DNA from: Paralithodes platypus
Taxonomy: Eukaryota > Arthropoda > Malacostraca > Decapoda > Lithodidae
Assembly: GCA_032716605.1 (NCBI GenBank)
Contig: JAVRFV010002329.1
Span: forward strand, 227,329 to 291,328
DNA length: 64,000 nucleotides
Direction of reading: 5' to 3'
The number at the start of each line of letters is the position of its first letter. Position 1 is the first letter of the stretch. Shown one piece after another: positions 31,581 through 42,051 of the stretch. The position numbers were made by a program, and so were the translations under genes. The notes under the pieces were generated by a model, which saw only the letters and a program-made list of their open reading frames with translations, was not told the DNA's origin and made no database searches.

Positions 31581-34507
31581 GTGGAGCTAGGTCAGGGAAG
31601 GGATGGAGGAGGAGGTGAACCTGGTAGGAGGCAGAGAGGGAAGAGAAACAAGGAGGTGGATTCAAATATACTGTGCTACTACACTAATATAGATGGAATA
31701 AACAGTAAAAAGGTAGAGTTAGATGATATATTAAGAAAAGATCAACCACAGATAGTCTGTTTGACGGAGACATAGCTGAACCAGGACTTTGACAGCAACA
31801 TAGTGTTTAGTGAAGGATATAATACATACAATATATGGAGATATGATAGAAAGGGTAAAAGGGGAGGTGGAGTGGCAGTATTAGTTAAGAACCCTATGAC
31901 AGCAAAGCACGTGGAGTTAAATAATGACAAGGCAGAAATAATGGCAGTTGAACTCAATGATATAGAAGGAAAAAAGCTAGACATAGCAGTAGCTTACATG
32001 CCACCAAAGACCAGAGCATGGAGGGAGTTGGAGTTTGAGGAGATGGTCGAGGATATGATTCAGTCATTGAGAAGATTGCTTTTACGGAAGAATCGATTGA
32101 TCTTGGTAGGAGATTTCAACTGTAGTGAGGTTGATTGGGAATCGGGAGATGCAGGGCCAAATCAGAGATCTTGGGGAAGTCGGCTAGTAGAGTTGGTTAC
32201 GGAAAATGTACTTGCACAACATGTGAAGGAAAATACTAGAATGAGGGGTAATAACGAATCTTCTAAACTCGATCTGATTCTTACAAAAGGTCCTCACGAA
32301 ATTAGTGATATAAACTATCTATGTCCTGTAGGCAAAAGTGATCACCTATTACTAAAATGGAAGTTGACCTCGAGTAATGCCAATAGATTAGACAATAGCT
32401 ATATAAATGACAGATTAAATTGTAGTAAAGCTGATTATGTATCCTTGAAAATATATTTAGAGAGAGTAGATTGGGATCTAATTTTGAAGGAACAAGATGT
32501 ACAAAGCAAATATAGTAGATTCCTCGAAATTTATAGAGAAGGAACCAATCTGTTTGTCCCAAGATATAAAACTGGAAATTTTACTACGCAGAAAGATTGC
32601 TTTAATTTGAAATGCAAAAGAGCTTTGGGTAGGCGTGATGCAGCTTGGGCTAGATTAAGAAGAAGGAACACTGAGAGTAATCGGAATAAATATAAACAGG
32701 AGAGGAATAGATATGTTAACATAATTAGGCAAGTTAAAATGAACTATGAGAAGAACATAGTAAATAAATGTGAAAGTGACCCTAGATTATTTTATAAATA
32801 TATAAACAGTAAGTTGAAGGTAAAGAAACAAATTACTAAAGTAAGAGTTGATGCTAGGACGTATGAAAATGTATCGGACATGTGCGAGGTAATGAATAAC
32901 AAATTGGGGTCAGTTTTTACTAGAGAGGAAAGTTTTGACGAACCACAGGCGGGAGTACTGGAGAGTGGTCTTAGTAAGATTGAAATAACTAGAGATGAGC
33001 TGTTATCTGCGATGAGAGGACTTGAAGTAAGGAAAGCTATGGGACCGGATGAAGTGTCTGCCTGGGTTTTAAAGGAGTGTGCAGAGCAATTAGTGGAGCC
33101 AGTGAGGGACATAATTCAAGCTTCCTTAGATAAAGGACAGGTTCCTGTTGAATGGAAAAGAGCTAATATCATTCCGATATACAAGAATGGAAACCCTGTG
33201 GACCCTTTAAACTATAGACCAGTTTCACTTACTAGTATTGTATGCAAGATTTGTGAAAAGCTAATTAGGAAGAGATGGATGAAAATATTGGAGAGAAAGA
33301 AGATAATAACCCCAAAGCAATTTGGATTCAGAGAAGGGACATCTTGTGTTACCAGTGTGCTATGTTATTACAGTAGGGTGATAGATGTACTCCAAAAAGA
33401 GGCGGATGGGTGGACTGCGTCTACTTAGACCTTTCCAAAGCATTCGATAAGGTACCACATAAGAGATTGTTATCTAAGCTTGAGACGCTAGGATGTGTCA
33501 GGGGGAGTTTGCTGAAATGGATGGAGAGCTATTTAACAGATAGGGAAATGAGGACCAACATTAGAGGAACTTACTCATCGTGGCGGAAAGTTGAGAGTGG
33601 TGTGCCGCACGGATCTGTGTTGGCACCTCTCATGTTCCTTATGTACGTGAATGACCTGCCGATAGGCATAAACTCCTACATGTCAATGTTTGCAGATGAC
33701 GTAAAAATTATGAGACAAATAACAAATAAAAGTAGTTGTGAGGAGCTGCAAGGGGATTTAGATAAAATATACGAATGGAGCACCAAGTGGAAAATGAAAT
33801 TTAATATAAGTAAATGCCATGTGTTAAATATGGGAAGAAGTGTGACTAGACCAAATTGGGAGTACAGGATGGGAGATAATATAATTAGCAAGGCCGAAAA
33901 AGAAAAAGATTTAGGGTTGATTATACAAGATAATTTGTCGCCAGAGAAACATATTAACAAGCTCTTTAGCGGAATGTATGCAATGGCCGGGAATATGAAA
34001 GTTGCTCTGAACTACTTGGATGAGACCATGGTAGCGAAAATTATGAAGAGTATGATTAGACCAAGATTGGAGTATGCAGCAGTGGTGTGGTCCCCGCATC
34101 TAAAGAAGCATATTCACAAGTTAGAAAGAATCCAGAGAGCAGTCACTAGATTGGTTCCAAGTCTCAGAGAACTGCCATATGAAGGGAGGCTAGACAAATT
34201 AAATCTACCGAGTCTAAAAGAGAGGAGAGAGAGGGGAGACATGATAATGATGTACAAATGTACCCGGGGGCTGGAGAGGCTGGATAGGGAGGATATATTA
34301 ATTATGGATACAGGAATAACTAGAGGCCACAGCTACAAAGTAAAAAGACCTACCTGCAAGAACGATATCAGGAAGTTTGGCTTCCCCTATAGATGTATTG
34401 ACAAATGGAATAGGCTGGAGGAGGAGGTGGTAGGGGCAAGGAACATCCATATTTTCAAGAAAAAATTGGATGAAAGTAGACTGAGAGACGGGACAACACG
34501 AGCTTAG
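31581..34507 (+). pseudogene. LINE C ORF2: endonuclease and reverse transcriptase
   Basis: Starts about 15 bp after ORF1. Endonuclease: CYYTNIDGINSK, an in-frame TAG at 31773-31775, GGGVAVLV, VGDFNCSEVDW, KLDLILT, GKSDHLLL. RT: MGPDEVSAWVLK, YRPVSLTSIVCK, then a frameshift near 33405 within motif A (CVYLDLSKAFDKVPH), GVPHGSVLAPLMF (motif B, with His and Ala where Gln and Gly are usual), FADDVK (catalytic Asp pair present), and a C-terminal region to 34507. One stop and one frameshift make it inactive; otherwise it is full length. Confidence 0.85.
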
Positions 34508-34545
34508 CTCAACTCCTGTAAACTACAATTAGGCAATTAGGTAAA

Positions 34546-35466
34546 AAAATACACACCGTCGACCAGGCGACAATATCAATCACATTGGAAAACCTTTACA
34601 ACCTGGATTGTTGAGTCAGAGCAAAAGACTGCCTCGGCAGCCTTAATCTTCAAGTATTTAGACTATCTTTTTGAGCAGAAACATTTTTTGGTCATAACGT
34701 TAAAAAATCATCCGTCTGCCATTAGGACCCCCTTCCTTGACCTCACCGGCCTGTCTGTTCCGCAGGCGGAGGAGAAAGGCTTTATGAGGGCGTGTTTTAA
34801 GCTTCGTCCACCTCCCCGCCAGCTCATGCCAACCTGGTCCCTTGATAAAGCTCTAGAGTTGCTGCAATCACGCAAATATAATAATGCGCCGGACTTTGAT
34901 TCAATTTTAAAGAAAGACGTTTTTCTCATGGCACTTGCCACCGGAAACCGGGTCTCTGAGCTGGCGGCGATGAGCAACGAACCAAACTGTCTCAAGTTTG
35001 GGAGACTACACGACAATGTTCAAATCGCGTCGTCTCCCTCCTTTATTGCTAAGAACGAACATTCGGAACATGTTTTTTCCTGAATTTTCCGTCCCGGCCT
35101 TAAAAAGAGGCCTCATTCATCACATTTTATGTCCTGTGCAAGCCTCACAAAAGTTTATGAGGATTGCGCAACCTCGCCAACTAGGTGCTTTATGGGTTAA
35201 ACCGACTAGGTAAGCGCATTACAAAATGGAAGTTAGCTTCCTTGCTTGTCGACGTGATCAGGGAAAGCAATCCCGGCGTGATAGGCAGGGCTCACGACAT
35301 TAGGAAATGGGCAGTGTCCCTCAGATTGTTACAATCTTTTTTTATTGATGATATTGCTAAAACCCAACTTTGGGCTTCCAATCATACGTTCCTAACACGC
35401 TACCTGTCGGTTGCCCTAGATAAACCAAAGCGTACCTGTGTAGCTTTACGGCAACGGGTACAGTAG
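34546..35466 (+). pseudogene. DIRS-B tyrosine recombinase, catalytic part
   Basis: After the LINE: LDLTGLSVPQAEEKGFMRACFKLRPPPRQLMP, ATGNRVSELAAM (first catalytic Arg intact), KNEHSEHVFS, then a frameshift near 35080, EFSVPALKRG, a second frameshift near 35205, GRAHDIRKWAVS (H..R intact) and FLTRYLSVAL (Tyr intact). All catalytic residues seen in the family are present, but the frame is broken twice and the N-terminus is displaced by the LINE. Confidence 0.85.
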
Positions 35467-35501
35467 GTCTTATGATATTGTTTAGTTTTAGTTTAAAAAA
35501 A

Positions 35502-35510
35502 GGGGGGGGG
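35502..35510 (+). other. poly(G) tract after the DIRS-B recombinase
   Basis: Nine G after an A run (TTTAAAAAAA), then AGTGTGCGG, 36 bp after the stop; the same position as in DIRS-A and DIRS-C. Confidence 0.8.
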
Positions 35511-35953
35511 AGTGTGCGGAATAGTCCATATCCCCTGTACCCTTGGAGAATTGTGATAAATCACGAGCTGTGATAGGACGGGTTCTACAGTCCAGGATTA
35601 GTTGACTTATTTTTAAATCCTAAGAATTTATCGCATAGTTGCAACTATGTCTGTTTTACCAAAGTGTACAATGATATGAATGTACAATTAAGTTAAGAAC
35701 AGAACGTATACCTATGGCAGAGTTATCGTTCTACAGGACACAGGTGTGTCACTTTTTTTCATGCAGACGATCGGGTGCACCGATCTGATCATGAGCAAGC
35801 AGTTTCTTAATGCCACGCACTGCTAGCAAATCTTTTATACCTTTTTATATTTGTATTACATACAATAAATCTGAAGAAAATGTTATCCGGATTCTTTTCT
35901 TCCCTAAGGCGAGGATATTTTTTACGAATGTCCCGCCTCCAGTCTTGATATTC
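35511..35953 (+). other. DIRS-B 3' untranslated region
   Basis: No gene. AT-rich, containing AATAAATCTG near 35866, a possible polyadenylation signal. Confidence 0.45.
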
Positions 35954-36060
35954 AGGCGAAGTCGTCAATGATGGAGGGGCCCTATTAAATTATAGGTTTG
36001 ATTCCCAAAGGGAAGTAGAGAAAACCTAATATTTAGTAGGGCCCCGTAATCATTGACGAC
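35954..36060 (+). repeat. DIRS-B internal complementary region
   Basis: Fuses the reverse complement of the left end (GGCGAAGTCGTCAATGATGG...CCCTATTAAATT) with that of the right end (ATAGGTTTGATTCCC...GTAATCATTGACGAC). The equivalent stem to that of DIRS-A is TTCCC-AAA-GGGAA, with different bases but pairing kept. Confidence 0.9.
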
Positions 36061-36127
36061 TCGGGCCCTCCCAACCATCCCACTTCCCATTCGTTGATTT
36101 CTATAAGTTTATTCTTGATATATCAGT

Positions 36128-36473
36128 GAAGAACGAAGATGGCCGCTAGGGGGCCTGGTGTCAGGGAAGCAAAGCATAAGAAATCCACGTATATGGCAAG
36201 TCATATAATAACAGATATTAAATTAAAATTTATTTTTTATTTTTTACAGAATTCTTTTCTGTAGGGTACCCAATCAAAATGACGATTCCATAAGGGAATT
36301 AGGCGTGCACTTATGATGAGTACTCCATGATGCTTCCGCGCGGGCTATTCAAAATGCTGGCGCAGGATATTGAATGGAGACTATTACTATTAATAGGCGA
36401 AGTCGTCAATGCTTACGGGGCCCTACTAAATATTAGGTTTTCTCTACTTCCCTTTGAGAATCAATCCTATAAT
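36128..36473 (+). repeat. DIRS-B right inverted terminal repeat
   Basis: Inverted match to 12136-12445, with the right-only outer extension ATTAGGTTTTCTCTACTTCC...CCTATAAT. Confidence 0.85.
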
Positions 36474-37029
36474 GCAACATAACCATACAAATAAGGGAAA
36501 GAACAATATAATTTTGCTTAAAACATATATTCTTTATTGGTAGAAAAAATATGGAACAGCAGTAGCTCATGCCCTAAGAACACACTGCGGAAAAAATAGT
36601 TACTCAAAAATATAAGTACAGGTAGTGCTTAACAGAAGCAATGTAACTGTTTTGGTGTACATGAGTAATTTGAACTCCAGGTTCACATACAAAAATAGTT
36701 TGTACTTGTAGTAGTGCATAACATCATGCTCTTACTTCTAGAATGTGTACAGTACACGACTTTGTACGACTAGGAAAATGAAATCACAGAATATATGTAC
36801 AGAATTGACTTCTTATTACCGTACCTAATAATAACTTAAAATTAAAACCTTTGGATTTGGTTATCACATGAGGATTCTGGGCCAAATCCCCCTTTTCACA
36901 GAACATATCATAATCAGTAACCATATCAAATCATAATCAGTAATGTGCGATAACCATAAAATTCAAGAAGGATCAACTGTTTGTCTCAATGCAACACACT
37001 GAAAATGGAGCCAATCAAGATGTACCGAT
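36474..37029. other. AT-rich interval between DIRS-B and DIRS-D
   Basis: No gene or clear repeat. It may be host DNA or the degraded 3' end of DIRS-D. Confidence 0.45.
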
Positions 37030-37039
37030 AAATACCAGG

Positions 37040-37743
37040 TAGACTATAGGGAAAGGAAGGTTGATGACCAGAGATTTGTTTGAGTGATATCGTCAAAAGA
37101 GAAACTGTGCAAAATGCGCAGCCCACTTGCGAACATTGTGTGCTCGACAAAGAACACCAGGATTATGCTCTCTTATAACATTAACGATATAGATCGCAAC
37201 TTGATTCTTCCTTAACCGAGTATGCTTGTCGGGGGATACCTAGGCCTATATATGCACGAGGTTTATGGGGTTAGCAACAACAAGGCACAATAAGTGATGA
37301 GTATGCCCACATTTAATTGCAGGTACCGGGAACTCTCTGAAAAAATGGTCTTCGTGCTCGTTTTTGGCAATAGACATTGGTTCTGTGGCGATACTAACAG
37401 AATTCATTCTAAGGGCAAATCGTAGGCGGGTCGGAGCACGTGGCATAGCAGTCAGTTCCGACACACGATCGCCTGTTGCTAGCTCCATAAAAAATAGGGC
37501 TATCTTGAGGCGGGTCTCGACGATAGGTTGTCGAGTATACTGTACAGAGGTGACTTCAGCGCCTGCAACACTAAATCTAGTGACCACGTAGGCATCAACT
37601 GTCTGGGGTTGAAGCCTCAAGCATGCACGCATGAATCCTTTCTCCTCCGCCTCTAGCATGGATAAACCAGTCAGATCATAAAAGGTGACCCTTATGGCTG
37701 TTAAATTATTACCGTACGTAGTGTAATGACTGAGAGTTGTCAC
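37040..37743 (-). pseudogene. DIRS-D tyrosine recombinase remnant
   Basis: Reads NLTAIRVTFYDLTGLS, EEKGFMRACLRLQP, ELATGDRVSELTAMP (catalytic Arg kept), KNEHEDHFFREFPVPAIK and, below a break at 37246, IREHNPGVLCRAHNVRKWAA (H..R kept). The C-terminal Tyr block is not recognisable. Confidence 0.75.
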
Positions 37744-37832
37744 TCTACAAAGAGGTATTCAAGATATTTAAAGATAAGAGCTACCAAGGGTATCCGTTGG
37801 TCAGATTCAACAATCTAGGACGTAAAAGCCCT

Positions 37833-38229
37833 CTAATGGGATTGGTAATGGTGTATTGGTGACTCAGTATAACTACTCATGAGTTTGTTAGTGACGCTAC
37901 CTCCCGTAAATTTCAAGCCATTTGGCATTCTGAGTGTCCATAAGATGAAAGTTAGTGAGGTCTTGATGTTCCCAATCGTCTTGACGTGGAAACTCGTAAC
38001 CGGGAGTGACACCAGGTTCGGGCACCATGTCTTTCGGTGCGGATACCACGCTTGAGCCGGCCACATTGGAGCTATCAGAGAGACCCATTCCCTGATATCT
38101 GGAGTTGTGATGACTACCCAACACATGAGTAAAGCGTCTAGAGGTGGAACCGATAGATGGGACGTCCACCTGTTCTAGTCCTCCGAGAGAACGTGTCTGG
38201 ACCCTACTGTGGGTCGTGTCAGAGTCAAG
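37833..38229 (-). pseudogene. DIRS-D methyltransferase end and overlapping recombinase start
   Basis: Two frames are open. One reads REWVSLIAPMWPAQAWY and then FHVKTIGN...ILWTLRMPNG, as in DIRS-B. The other (37897-38169) reads VPEPGVTPGYEFPRQDDW and MDTQNAKWL, the recombinase lead-in. Retention of both frames mirrors DIRS-A and DIRS-B. The 5' side is cut by the element at 38232. Confidence 0.7.
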
Positions 38230-38231
38230 TA

Positions 38232-40098
38232 CAGTAACCCCTTGCTATTTCGGACTAATTGGGGGGACACCAGTCCGAAATGTCCGATTATCCGAGATGT
38301 CCGAACTCCGGCTGTGTCCGATCTAAAGAGGACAAAAAACCGACCTGAAAGAGAAAAATCCGATGAATATCGAATAGTGAAACGGGAACAGACTTCACCG
38401 GGCGCCGAGCTGGCCGTTAACCGGAAAACGGGAGCAAACTTCATGCAACCATGACAACGTAATAAATGCGACCAAGAAGACGGAGGCTACCTATTCATAC
38501 CCTAGATTTAAATATATTGATATAATAGCACATACAGTAAGATCTCACTTCTAACGAATATTAGGTGCCAAAAAAAAAAGTGTTAGATCCAGATTCGTTA
38601 GATGTAAATACATAAACTAATGGGAAAAATGATAATTGGTGTCAACATTTTGGCCAAGTCCCCATTTTTCACCAATTTTTGCCCTTCCGAGTACTATTTT
38701 GAGACATACAATAAATACAAATCATGTAATATATTAATTATTAGAAGAATTAATAATAAACAAATTTATGAGTGAATAATGAGGTGTGTAGGCTAGACGA
38801 TGTCTAAGATATCAGAGGCAGGGAGGCAAGGCTCCTGAGAAGCGCCGCGCACCTCCTCACCTCCACCACCTTCCTCCCTCTCTCTCCGTGTAGGCCTAGC
38901 CCTCTTCACTGTTACATGTTTCCATTCTCTGAACTCCCACCTCCAGTACCTGAGGCTTGGCGTAACACACCGCCAGACAATTGTTAGATGGGACGGAACT
39001 TCAAAAGGTTGGAGCTAGACAAGCAATTTAGAAACACGCATCGAGTAAGGCGTGGACTGACGATAGCAGGGTTACCAAATACAGTCCGCTAGATAGTAAA
39101 TAATTGCTGAAAATAGCTAGAATATGCCACAATCTCCAAATATATTACTAACAAAATGCCGAAAATCTCAAGAACATCGATAGAATTCATGTTTGCTAGA
39201 TGTAGCCTACAAATTTGCCTCTAGATCAAAGTAAATATCTCTAGATCTAGCGGGAAAGTAGCTAAATTGGCAACACTAGACGATAGTGGCGGGGAGGGAG
39301 ATGGGGAGGGAGATAGGGAGGAGGGAGGGACACCAGGAAGCGTTAAACATTCAACGATCGGCGGGAAATTTGCAAATTTGATCCCGGGCACCCAGAATAA
39401 TTGCCGTTAGATAGGAATTTTGGATCGTTAGTTACGAGAACGGGTAGGGCTCCAAATGCAAGATGCAAATTTGTTAGATCAACATGCGTTGGATGCGAGA
39501 TTCCACTGTACAGTGCGGTACAGTATAGTAGTTTATTTGGAACAATAAGTAAGGAATACTCACCCCTTCATTGAAAACAGGTCCACTCACTCCCCTTCTC
39601 CACCTCACTCTCCTTGACCACCTCACTCCCCTTCTCCATCTCAAGTGATATTGAGGTCACCTTACGCTTTGGGAGGCATTATAAACGGGAATATGCACGG
39701 AGATGTTTAACACAGCAACAACAACACAAGATACCGCATACTGACGCCCGTGACATCACGTCTCGTCCAAGCAGGTGACTCCGAGCCTAGCCTTTATACC
39801 GGCGCTCCGACGGATCCCCGTTTTGACGGACATTCACCCTTATGTTCCGGAGATGGAGCGCGTCATCCGACACTTTCGAGACTGACGGACACATCTCGGG
39901 AACATACGAGATATCAGACTACGTACATTGGACGGTTATGACGGACATTTGCCCTTATTTGTCCGAAACTGTTAGAGAATGTCGGAACGATGACGGAAAT
40001 GTCCGAAAAAAACGGAAGTACGTATCCGGGAAGCCGTTGCCGATCCGGCTAGTACTGGTTTCCGACAATTAGAGGTCCGAAATGGCGAAGGGTTACTG
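38232..40098. mobile_element. 1.9-kb pogo-like TIR element in DIRS-D
   Basis: Terminal inverted repeats CAGTAACCCCTTGCTATTTC (left) and CAGTAACCCTTCGCCATTTC (right, reverse-complemented), each followed by GGA, with TA on both sides (38230-38231, 40099-40100). Subterminal GTCCGA/CGGACAT motifs are abundant on both flanks. No transposase frame. Another element is nested at 38535-39508. Confidence 0.8.
38535..39508. mobile_element. 974-bp TIR element nested in the pogo-like element
   Basis: Ends CAGTAAGATCTCACTTCTAA and, reverse-complemented from the right, CAGTGGAATCTCGCATCCAA; both flanked by TA (38533-38534, 39509-39510). The subterminal theme 'CGTTAGAT' recurs internally. Non-autonomous, no frame. 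Confidence 0.75.
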
Positions 40099-40741
40099 TA
40101 GTGAGGTCATTTGCTCAACTGTCTGGATGCAAACAGATCTATTTGTGGGTGATATTTCAGGTCAATAATCTCTTGGAAGACGGTTTGCCTAAGGCACTAG
40201 TGTGCTCTGTCCTCTTGATAGAGCATTTTCCCACAGGTTTGCTACACTTGGCAGATATGTCACATGGATTGTTATTCTTAGCTTGTGGGCTAACTTGAAT
40301 ACTCTTTCCGAGAGACGATGGAACACTCGAGAGACCTCGCCGAGCCTTGCTTCTGAATGCATGCGACAGCATTCAGGTTGTCCATTCTGAATGATATTGA
40401 CTTGCCTTGCAAGGCGCCGTGAGACCTGAGAAATCTGAGGGCGACAAACAATTCTTTTGCATTGATGTGCCAATTGAGATGCTTGGACCCTGATGCCCCT
40501 CGGTGGACTAATATCCTCAGTCGAGGGTCCCCGATACGTCAGTGTCCACCCATACTGTCGAAGTTGGAATTAAACATTGTGTCCAGAATGTCAGCAGCAG
40601 AGTAATGAGGGAAGGCACAGGCCACTGACGACCCTGAGGATAGATTGGAAAGGGATGGTTAACTAAATCCAATTTAGTGTGCCTATGAGGGGCTCCCATT
40701 GCTGACAAGTGACTGTCAGGCAATGTATGAAATAAAACAAC

Positions 40742-41024
40742 AGTAAAACCCCTCCCTTTCGGACTCCTCACATTCAGAATGGATTTGGGTTTCGGCCTCA
40801 ATTACTGTACCTCCCTTTCGTTTTTAGTATTCCGGAAGTTAGAGAATCCAGATTGTTCTCTCTTTTCGGACTACAGTACAATACGAGAGGAAATACAATT
40901 CGGATTTTCCGGATTGTATTCTCTCTCTTTCGCATTGTAGTCCAAAAGACAGAGAACAATCCGGATTTTCCAACTTCCGGACTGGTAGATCCCCCCAATT
41001 ATTCTGAAAGAGAGGGGTTTTACT
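40742..41024. mobile_element. 283-bp TIR element in the DIRS-D RT
   Basis: Inverted ends AGTAAAACCCCTCCCTTTCG and, from the right, AGTAAAACCCCTCTCTTTCA, with repeated CTTTCGGACT and TCCGGATT motifs inside. It splits the RT reading KLRHKF | VLFHTLP. TA duplication is not perfect at both sides. Confidence 0.7.
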
Positions 41025-41129
41025 AAACTTGTGACGAAGTTTGGTCATATTGTCTTGACTCTGTTGAATGGTTAACTGTTGAGAGTCCCAAACTAGACCT
41101 ACCCACAGTAACCCACTGCATTTGTTGAC

Positions 41130-41300
41130 TGGCGTTTCCGCACCCTCCTCAGCTCCATGCCTTGGAGTGGCTTTGGTCACCTGGGCTTTATAAGTGGTAA
41201 GCAGGGAGGGTTCTGTGGGGCGCTCGGTTATGGCCTTGGCCTTGCTCGGGACCTTGGGACTGCTCGGCTAAACAGCTTGGGGAACAACAGCAACAACAAC
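41130..41300 (+). repeat. copy of the CAA-tailed retroposon
   Basis: GGCGTTTCCGCACCCTCCTC through CTTGGGGAACAACAGCAACA, matching the units at 6665-7136. The 5' end is truncated at the junction with DIRS-D. Confidence 0.65.
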
Positions 41301-41329
41301 TGGGGATGAGAATGGAATTTTCACGACCA

Positions 41330-41575
41330 GCTGTTATTTGCCCCTGGCTGGTAATATATCTGATGATGACAAAAAGTCATGGGGGGTGAGGGGGGGAAAG
41401 ACCCCCTCAACCTATTATTGTATCCCACAGCCGGCAAAAACAATTTACCCAACTGTTGGCCGTTGGATATAATAATAGGTTGAGGGGGTTTTGCTCCCCT
41501 CACTCCGCCATTAATTATTATCATCATCATAGGCTATTTATTACCAGCAGGGGCAAATAACAGCAGTCAAATTAG
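41330..41575. mobile_element. 246-bp foldback MITE
   Basis: Nearly palindromic. The left end GCTGTTATTTGCCCCTGGCT matches the reverse complement of the right end (GCTGTTATTTGCCCCTGCTG), with inner arms CCCCCTCAACCTATTATTG and CAATAATAGGTTGAGG-like sequence. It shares ends with the larger foldback at 42052-43377. Confidence 0.75.
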
Positions 41576-41690
41576 ACGCGAATGTAACTGCGAGCGTGCG
41601 ACTATGTAACAAAGCAGACGGTACGAACACTAACACAACTCTTACCGTTACTGAGATGGATGTAGTGTCCGGTGTACGGTCGTCATTGTT

Positions 41691-41993
41691 GTTGTTGTTT
41701 TTGGCGCACTCTCCCATCCAGGAGTTCGTTCTATGAACGATGGCTGTTTCCTTATTGTTATTTGTATTTGTTAAACATTTTCATATTACTTATATTTTCT
41801 TTTCTCAAATTAATGATAGTCTCCCTCCGTTTTAAAACTGTTCTTATAGTCTCTGCTACCCTTAAGTAATTTTTTTCAAATATTTCCCTCAAATTGCCCT
41901 TGCCTCTCAGATTGTTGTATAGGTCTTCGTATGATTCACAGTTGAACAGGTGCATTTCATTTTCATTTTCCTTTTGACAAATATCACACGTTT
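41691..41993 (-). mobile_element. LINE C-terminal and 3'-end fragment with AAC tail
   Basis: Minus strand: CDICQKENENEMHLFNC gives a CCHC-type motif of the kind found at the C-terminus of LINE ORF2 proteins, followed by ESYEDLYNNL and a stop, then a tail AACAACAACAA. Comparison with a related unoccupied sequence at 43091-43108 (GTCGTCATTGTTTACATAGG) shows about 300 bp inserted. Heavily 5'-truncated. Confidence 0.55.
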
Positions 41994-42051
41994 ACATAGG
42001 TTGATCACCGCGGTTAAGTTCGCGTCTATTTTGACGGTGATTTTTTTCGGT

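Larger units (their letters stand above)
30764..34545 (+). mobile_element. LINE-1 of this window (LINE C), L2/CR1-like, inserted in DIRS-B
   Basis: A near full-length non-LTR element with two ORFs, an AP-type endonuclease and an RT, ending in short CAATTAG direct repeats and a small A run rather than a long poly(A). DIRS-B recombinase coding resumes at about 34546 (ACAATATCAATCACATTGG, shared with DIRS-A at 20174). Exact ends and target duplication are uncertain. Clade assignment is from motif style only. Confidence 0.8.
12136..36473 (+). mobile_element. DIRS-B: DIRS1-like retrotransposon with nested insertions
   Basis: The ends are defined by the element's own internal complementary region (35954-36060), which fuses the reverse complements of the left end (TTAATAGGGCC...) and right end (...AATCCTATAAT). 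Left and right inverted repeats pair over about 300 bp. Inside, in order, are leader, gag, RT/RNase H/methyltransferase, and tyrosine recombinase. DIRS-A (12737-22165) interrupts the leader, a SINE pair interrupts gag (27977-28576), and a LINE interrupts the start of the recombinase (about 30764-34545). An AT dinucleotide at both junctions and the absence of a target duplication fit recombinase-mediated insertion. All long frames carry frameshifts, so it is inactive. Confidence 0.85.
37030..41125 (-). mobile_element. DIRS-D: decayed DIRS1-like element fragment
   Basis: Minus-strand order from high to low coordinate: RT fragment (LLWVGLVWDSQQLTI at about 41090), RNase H (WVDTDVSGTLD near 40520; VTYLPSVANLWENALSR near 40210), start of the methyltransferase (PQIDLFAS near 40130), rest of the methyltransferase (IAPMWPAQAWY, 37833-38126), recombinase start, and recombinase (37040-37743). 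TIR elements are inserted at 40742-41024 and 38232-40098. Both termini, gag and most of RT are missing. Many stops and shifts make it the oldest DIRS copy here. Confidence 0.8.
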
